From: Aeromonas lusitana
GTDB lineage: Bacteria > Pseudomonadota > Gammaproteobacteria > Enterobacterales > Aeromonadaceae
Length of the DNA stretch: 64,000 nt
Direction of reading: 5' to 3'
Assembly (NCBI RefSeq): GCF_002812985.1
Contig: NZ_PGCP01000001.1
Location: forward strand, 123,031 to 187,030
Shown: positions 60,894 to 64,000 of the stretch, piece by piece
Numbering within the stretch: the first letter of the stretch is position 1
Layout: the number at the start of each line of letters is the position of its first letter
The notes under the pieces: generated by a model
Seen by the model: only the letters and a program-made list of their open reading frames with translations
Told to the model about the DNA's origin: nothing
The model's database searches: none
Made by a program: the position numbers and the translations under genes

Positions 60894-61958
60894 ATGGATC
60901 GTTTGATGAAAATGCGAATGTGGCTGTGGTTCTTCCCTCTTATCTTGCTGCTGGCGGCAGGCGTCTGGTATTTCCGGCAGACTGCCCCGGTCAGCGCGCC
61001 CCAGCCAAAGCAAATCAATATCAGGGCCGAGGCGGTGAGGCAGAGCCTGGCCGAGCCCTCCATCAAGCTGGTCAGCAAGCTGGCGGCCAATCGCTCCGTG
61101 GTGGTGAGCCCGGAAGTGACCGGTCGCATCGTCGACATCGCGGTGCGCTCCGGCCAGCAGGTCAAGCAGGGGCAGACCCTGATCTCTCTGGATGCGGGCA
61201 AGCAGCAGGCGGAGCTCGCCGAGCAGAGCGCCAGCGTGCGTGACGAGAGCCGCAAGCTGCGGGACATGCGCAAGCTGGTGGCGCGCGGCGCCATCACCAA
61301 CTCCGAGCTGGAAGGGCAGGAGGCCATAGTCGCCCAGGCCCAGGCCCGGGTCGATGCGGCCGGCTACGAACTCTCCCTGCGTACCCTGCAGGCCCCCTTC
61401 GATGGCACCGTCAGCCTGATTGACTTGAGCGAAGGCGCCCTGGTCAACAGTGGTGACGTGCTGCTGCATCTGGACGAACTCGCCAAGCTGCGCCTCGACT
61501 TGGCGGTACCCGAGCGCTACCTCTCCCTGCTGCGCCCCGGCATGGCGGTGACGGCCACCAGCTCCGCCTGGCCGGATCAATCCTTCGCCGGCGTACTGGA
61601 GACCCTGGACAGCCGCGTCTCCAACGAGACCCAGAACATCAAGGCCCGGGTCATCATCCCCAATCCCAACGGCCAGCTGAGGCCCGGCATGCTGATGAAC
61701 GTGGATCTTTCCTTGCCTGCCCAGAAGATGACCCTGATCCCGGCCCAGTCGGTGGAGTACGCAGGTGAGCTGCGCTATGTCTACCGCCTGGAGGCGGACG
61801 GTCGGGTCAAACGTATCCCGGTGGAACTCGGTGATACCCATGGCGAGGAAGTGTGGGTGCTCAAGGGGCTGAACGTCGGCGATCGCATCGCGGTCGAGGG
61901 GCTGGTCAACCTGCGTGACGGTGCTTATGTGCACGATCTGGCTGAGGTGAAAGGCTGA
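60894..61958 (+). CDS. RND efflux periplasmic adaptor
   Basis: A 354-residue membrane fusion protein. One N-terminal helix (MWLWFFPLILLLAAGVWYF), a lipoyl half (VVVSPEVTGRIVDIAVRSGQQVKQGQTLISLD), a rather short coiled-coil hairpin (about 100-150), the second lipoyl half (LQAPFDGTVSLIDLSEGALV), and a beta-barrel and proximal domain. It connects the RND pump to an outer-membrane channel not encoded here. ATG at 60906 is an alternative start. Its stop overlaps the RND gene's start (TGATG). Confidence 0.94.
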   Translation: MDRLMKMRMWLWFFPLILLLAAGVWYFRQTAPVSAPQPKQINIRAEAVRQSLAEPSIKLVSKLAANRSVVVSPEVTGRIVDIAVRSGQQVKQGQTLISLDAGKQQAELAEQSASVRDESRKLRDMRKLVARGAITNSELEGQEAIVAQAQARVDAAGYELSLRTLQAPFDGTVSLIDLSEGALVNSGDVLLHLDELAKLRLDLAVPERYLSLLRPGMAVTATSSAWPDQSFAGVLETLDSRVSNETQNIKARVIIPNPNGQLRPGMLMNVDLSLPAQKMTLIPAQSVEYAGELRYVYRLEADGRVKRIPVELGDTHGEEVWVLKGLNVGDRIAVEGLVNLRDGAYVHDLAEVKG

Positions 61959-64000
61959 TGTGGCTCTCGGATATGTCGGTACGCCGCCCCCTGGTGGCGG
62001 TGGTCATCAGCGCCCTGCTCACCGTGTTCGGCCTGGTCGCTTTCAGCAAATTGACGGTGCGGGAGATGCCGGACGTGCAGACCCCGTCCGTCTCCATCAC
62101 CACCACCTATGACGGCGCTGCCCCCGACGTCATGGAGAGCCAGGTCACCAAGCCCATCGAGGATCAGCTCTCCGGCATCAGCGGCATCAAGAACATCAAC
62201 TCGGTGACCCGCAAGGGACGCTCCATGATCACCGTGGAGTTCAAGCTCGGCTGGAACATGCTGGAGGGCACCTCGGACGTGCGCGACGCCATCTCACGCG
62301 CCCGGCCCAAGCTGCCGGACGATGTGGACGAGCCCATGGTCACCAAGGACAACGGCAACGGGGACGTGGCCATCTGGCTGAACTTCAGCAGCACCCAGAT
62401 GGACCGCACCGCCATGACCGACTATGCAAACCGCATGCTGGTGGACTCCCTGAGCCTGGTGGACGGGGTGAGCGAGGTGTCGCTCTCCGGCGATCTGACC
62501 CAGGTGATGTATGTGCGGCTGCGCCCCGCCGACATGGCGGCCCGCGGCATTACGGTGGCGGACGTGCAGGATGCCCTCAAGCGGGAAAACATCGAGCTGC
62601 CGGGTGGGGAGATCCGCAACAACAGTATGACCATGGCGGTGCAGATAGCCCGTCTCTATCACAGCGCCGAGGATTTTCGTTCCCTGCCGGTGACGACCGC
62701 CGCCAACGGTCAGAGTATCTACCTGGCGGACATCGCCGACGTGGAGGTCGGCGCCAAGAATGAAGACAGCGCCTATCAGCGCAACGGCCGCGAGAGCTTG
62801 GGGATAGGTATCGTCGCCCAGTCCACCGCCAACCCGCTGGCGGTGGCCCAGGGGATCGAGCAGAAGATGACGCAGATGCAGCGTTTTCTGCCAGAAGGGG
62901 CCAAGCTGGAAGTCGATTATGACTCCACTGTGTTTATCAAGCAGGCGATCCACGAGGTGTACGAGACCCTCGCCATCTGCGCCGTGCTGGTAGTCGCCGT
63001 GCTCTACCTGTTCCTGGGGCAGGGGCGTACCACGCTCATCCCGGCCATTACCGTGCCGGTGTCGCTCATTTCGGCCTTTATCGGCGCCTGGTATCTCGGT
63101 TTCTCCATCAACCTCATCACCTTGCTGGCGCTCATTCTCGCCATCGGCCTGGTGGTGGATGACGCCATCGTGGTGGTGGAAAACATCCACCACCACTTGC
63201 AGCGTGGGGAACCGCCCCTGATGGCGGCCTGGCACGGCACCCGGGAGGTGGGCTTCGCGGTCATCGCCACCACGGCCGTGCTGGTGATGGTGTTCGTCCC
63301 CATCGCCTTCATGGAGGGCATGGTGGGGCGGCTCTTCACCGAGTTTGCGATCCTGCTTTCCTTGGCCGTGCTCTTCTCCTCCCTGGTGGCCCTGACCCTG
63401 ACCCCGGCCATGGGCTCCTGGCTGATGCGCAGCGTCGACAAGCCCAACGCCATGACCGCCAGTCTGGACCGGGGCCTCGGCTGGGTTGAGAAGCACTACC
63501 GGCGTCTGCTGGGCTGGGTGCTGCGCCGCAGTGCCTGGACCCCGCTGGTGCTAGTGCTCTGTCTCGGCGGCATCGGTGCCCTGTTCAGCCAGCTGCCGGC
63601 GAGCCTGACGCCGACCGAGGACAGGGGCGTACTCTATGTGTTCGTGAAGGGGGCCGAGGGCACCAGTATCGAGCGGATGAAACGCAACATGGAGCAGGTG
63701 GAGGCCGCCATCATGCCCCTGCTCGGCAAGGGGGTGGTGCAGGCCATGAGCTTCAGCACCCCGGCCTTCGGGCGCGGCGGCGATCAGACCGGTATGGCGA
63801 TTATCCAGCTCACCGACTGGGCCGCCCGGGACGAGACCGCCACCGAGTTTGGCCGCTCCTTGAGTGGCCGCCTCGCCGGCATTCCGGACGTGATGATCCG
63901 CACCTTCCAGCCCGGTTTTAGGGGCGGCTCCACCGCTGCCGTGCAGTTCGTGCTGCAAGGCTCGGATTATGCCGAGATCTACCAGCAGGGGCTGGCCCTG
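61958..64000 (+). CDS. RND efflux transporter (runs off right edge)
   Basis: The first 681 codons of an HAE-1-type RND pump. An N-terminal helix, the porter domain (LTVREMPDVQTPSVSITTTY, GNGDVAIWLNF), and a membrane block with the proton-relay motif LVVDDAIVVVEN (D401-D402). The sequence then goes on into the second porter domain. It exports drugs, dyes or fatty acids with proton entry. It starts within the adaptor's stop codon. Its C-terminus and any channel gene lie outside the window. Confidence 0.95.
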   Translation, partial: MWLSDMSVRRPLVAVVISALLTVFGLVAFSKLTVREMPDVQTPSVSITTTYDGAAPDVMESQVTKPIEDQLSGISGIKNINSVTRKGRSMITVEFKLGWNMLEGTSDVRDAISRARPKLPDDVDEPMVTKDNGNGDVAIWLNFSSTQMDRTAMTDYANRMLVDSLSLVDGVSEVSLSGDLTQVMYVRLRPADMAARGITVADVQDALKRENIELPGGEIRNNSMTMAVQIARLYHSAEDFRSLPVTTAANGQSIYLADIADVEVGAKNEDSAYQRNGRESLGIGIVAQSTANPLAVAQGIEQKMTQMQRFLPEGAKLEVDYDSTVFIKQAIHEVYETLAICAVLVVAVLYLFLGQGRTTLIPAITVPVSLISAFIGAWYLGFSINLITLLALILAIGLVVDDAIVVVENIHHHLQRGEPPLMAAWHGTREVGFAVIATTAVLVMVFVPIAFMEGMVGRLFTEFAILLSLAVLFSSLVALTLTPAMGSWLMRSVDKPNAMTASLDRGLGWVEKHYRRLLGWVLRRSAWTPLVLVLCLGGIGALFSQLPASLTPTEDRGVLYVFVKGAEGTSIERMKRNMEQVEAAIMPLLGKGVVQAMSFSTPAFGRGGDQTGMAIIQLTDWAARDETATEFGRSLSGRLAGIPDVMIRTFQPGFRGGSTAAVQFVLQGSDYAEIYQQGLAL

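Overview
The window looks like chromosomal core sequence of an Aeromonas-type gammaproteobacterium. It is GC-rich, with dense short-gap operons and clean intrinsic terminators. It carries tandem OmpA porins, a glycine riboswitch in front of an AGCS symporter, PhoB/PhoR, anaerobic NrdD/NrdG, NagK, YtfK, YciN and XanP homologues. No rRNA, tRNA, transposase, integrase, phage gene or CRISPR array was seen. Genus assignment is inference from gene content; no database was searched.

Layout. 1-4.2 kb: a truncated periplasmic binding-protein-like gene, then anaerobic ribonucleotide reduction (nrdD, nrdG) behind a candidate FNR site and a pair of NrdR boxes, then a small Pmp3/YqaE protein. 4.2-7.5 kb: an MliC-type lysozyme inhibitor lipoprotein and a MarR-HlyD-DUF2955 efflux operon. 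7.7-12.8 kb: a 2-hydroxycarboxylate transporter, NAD malic enzyme and CitA/CitB-type two-component system, read as a malate or citrate utilisation module. 12.9-18.4 kb: an EamA exporter, an AraC regulator, and an aldehyde dehydrogenase divergent from an AcoR-like sigma-54 activator with a perfect -24/-12 promoter between them. 18.6-23.9 kb: a diguanylate cyclase, a VOC protein, then phoB-phoR-pstS with Pho boxes and an unusual triplicated junction between phoB and phoR.

24-30.2 kb: an M48 lipoprotein protease, a GNAT protein, nagK, cutC, fklB and an ABC-2 exporter operon ending in a DUF2845 protein. 30.7-35 kb: an aapJQMP polar amino acid importer with two tiny coupled ORFs in its gaps. 35.1-39.1 kb: ytfK (with its own Pho box), a Nudix hydrolase, a peroxiredoxin, a CaCA antiporter and an ornithine/lysine decarboxylase. 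39.1-41.4 kb: a tandem glycine riboswitch, a structured linker, and an AGCS symporter. 41.5-49.6 kb: a lipoate ligase-like protein, XanP, a diguanylate cyclase, a chemoreceptor, YciN, a MATE exporter and an AraC regulator. 49.7-55.5 kb: maeA and three consecutive OmpA-family porins, two with matching promoters and leaders of about 210 nt. 55.5-64 kb: an unrecognised protein, a small XRE regulator, an NSS symporter, an RssA patatin, a cache-GGDEF protein and an RND efflux pair that runs off the right edge.

How it fits together. phoB lies close to two other candidate PhoB targets (pstS and ytfK); YtfK would connect phosphate starvation to SpoT. Two NAD malic enzymes serve different contexts: one in the transporter/two-component module, one alone. 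The least explained elements are the phoB-phoR repeats, the structured RNA linker after the glycine riboswitch, the aap micro-ORFs, and a histidine-rich membrane domain in the chemoreceptor.
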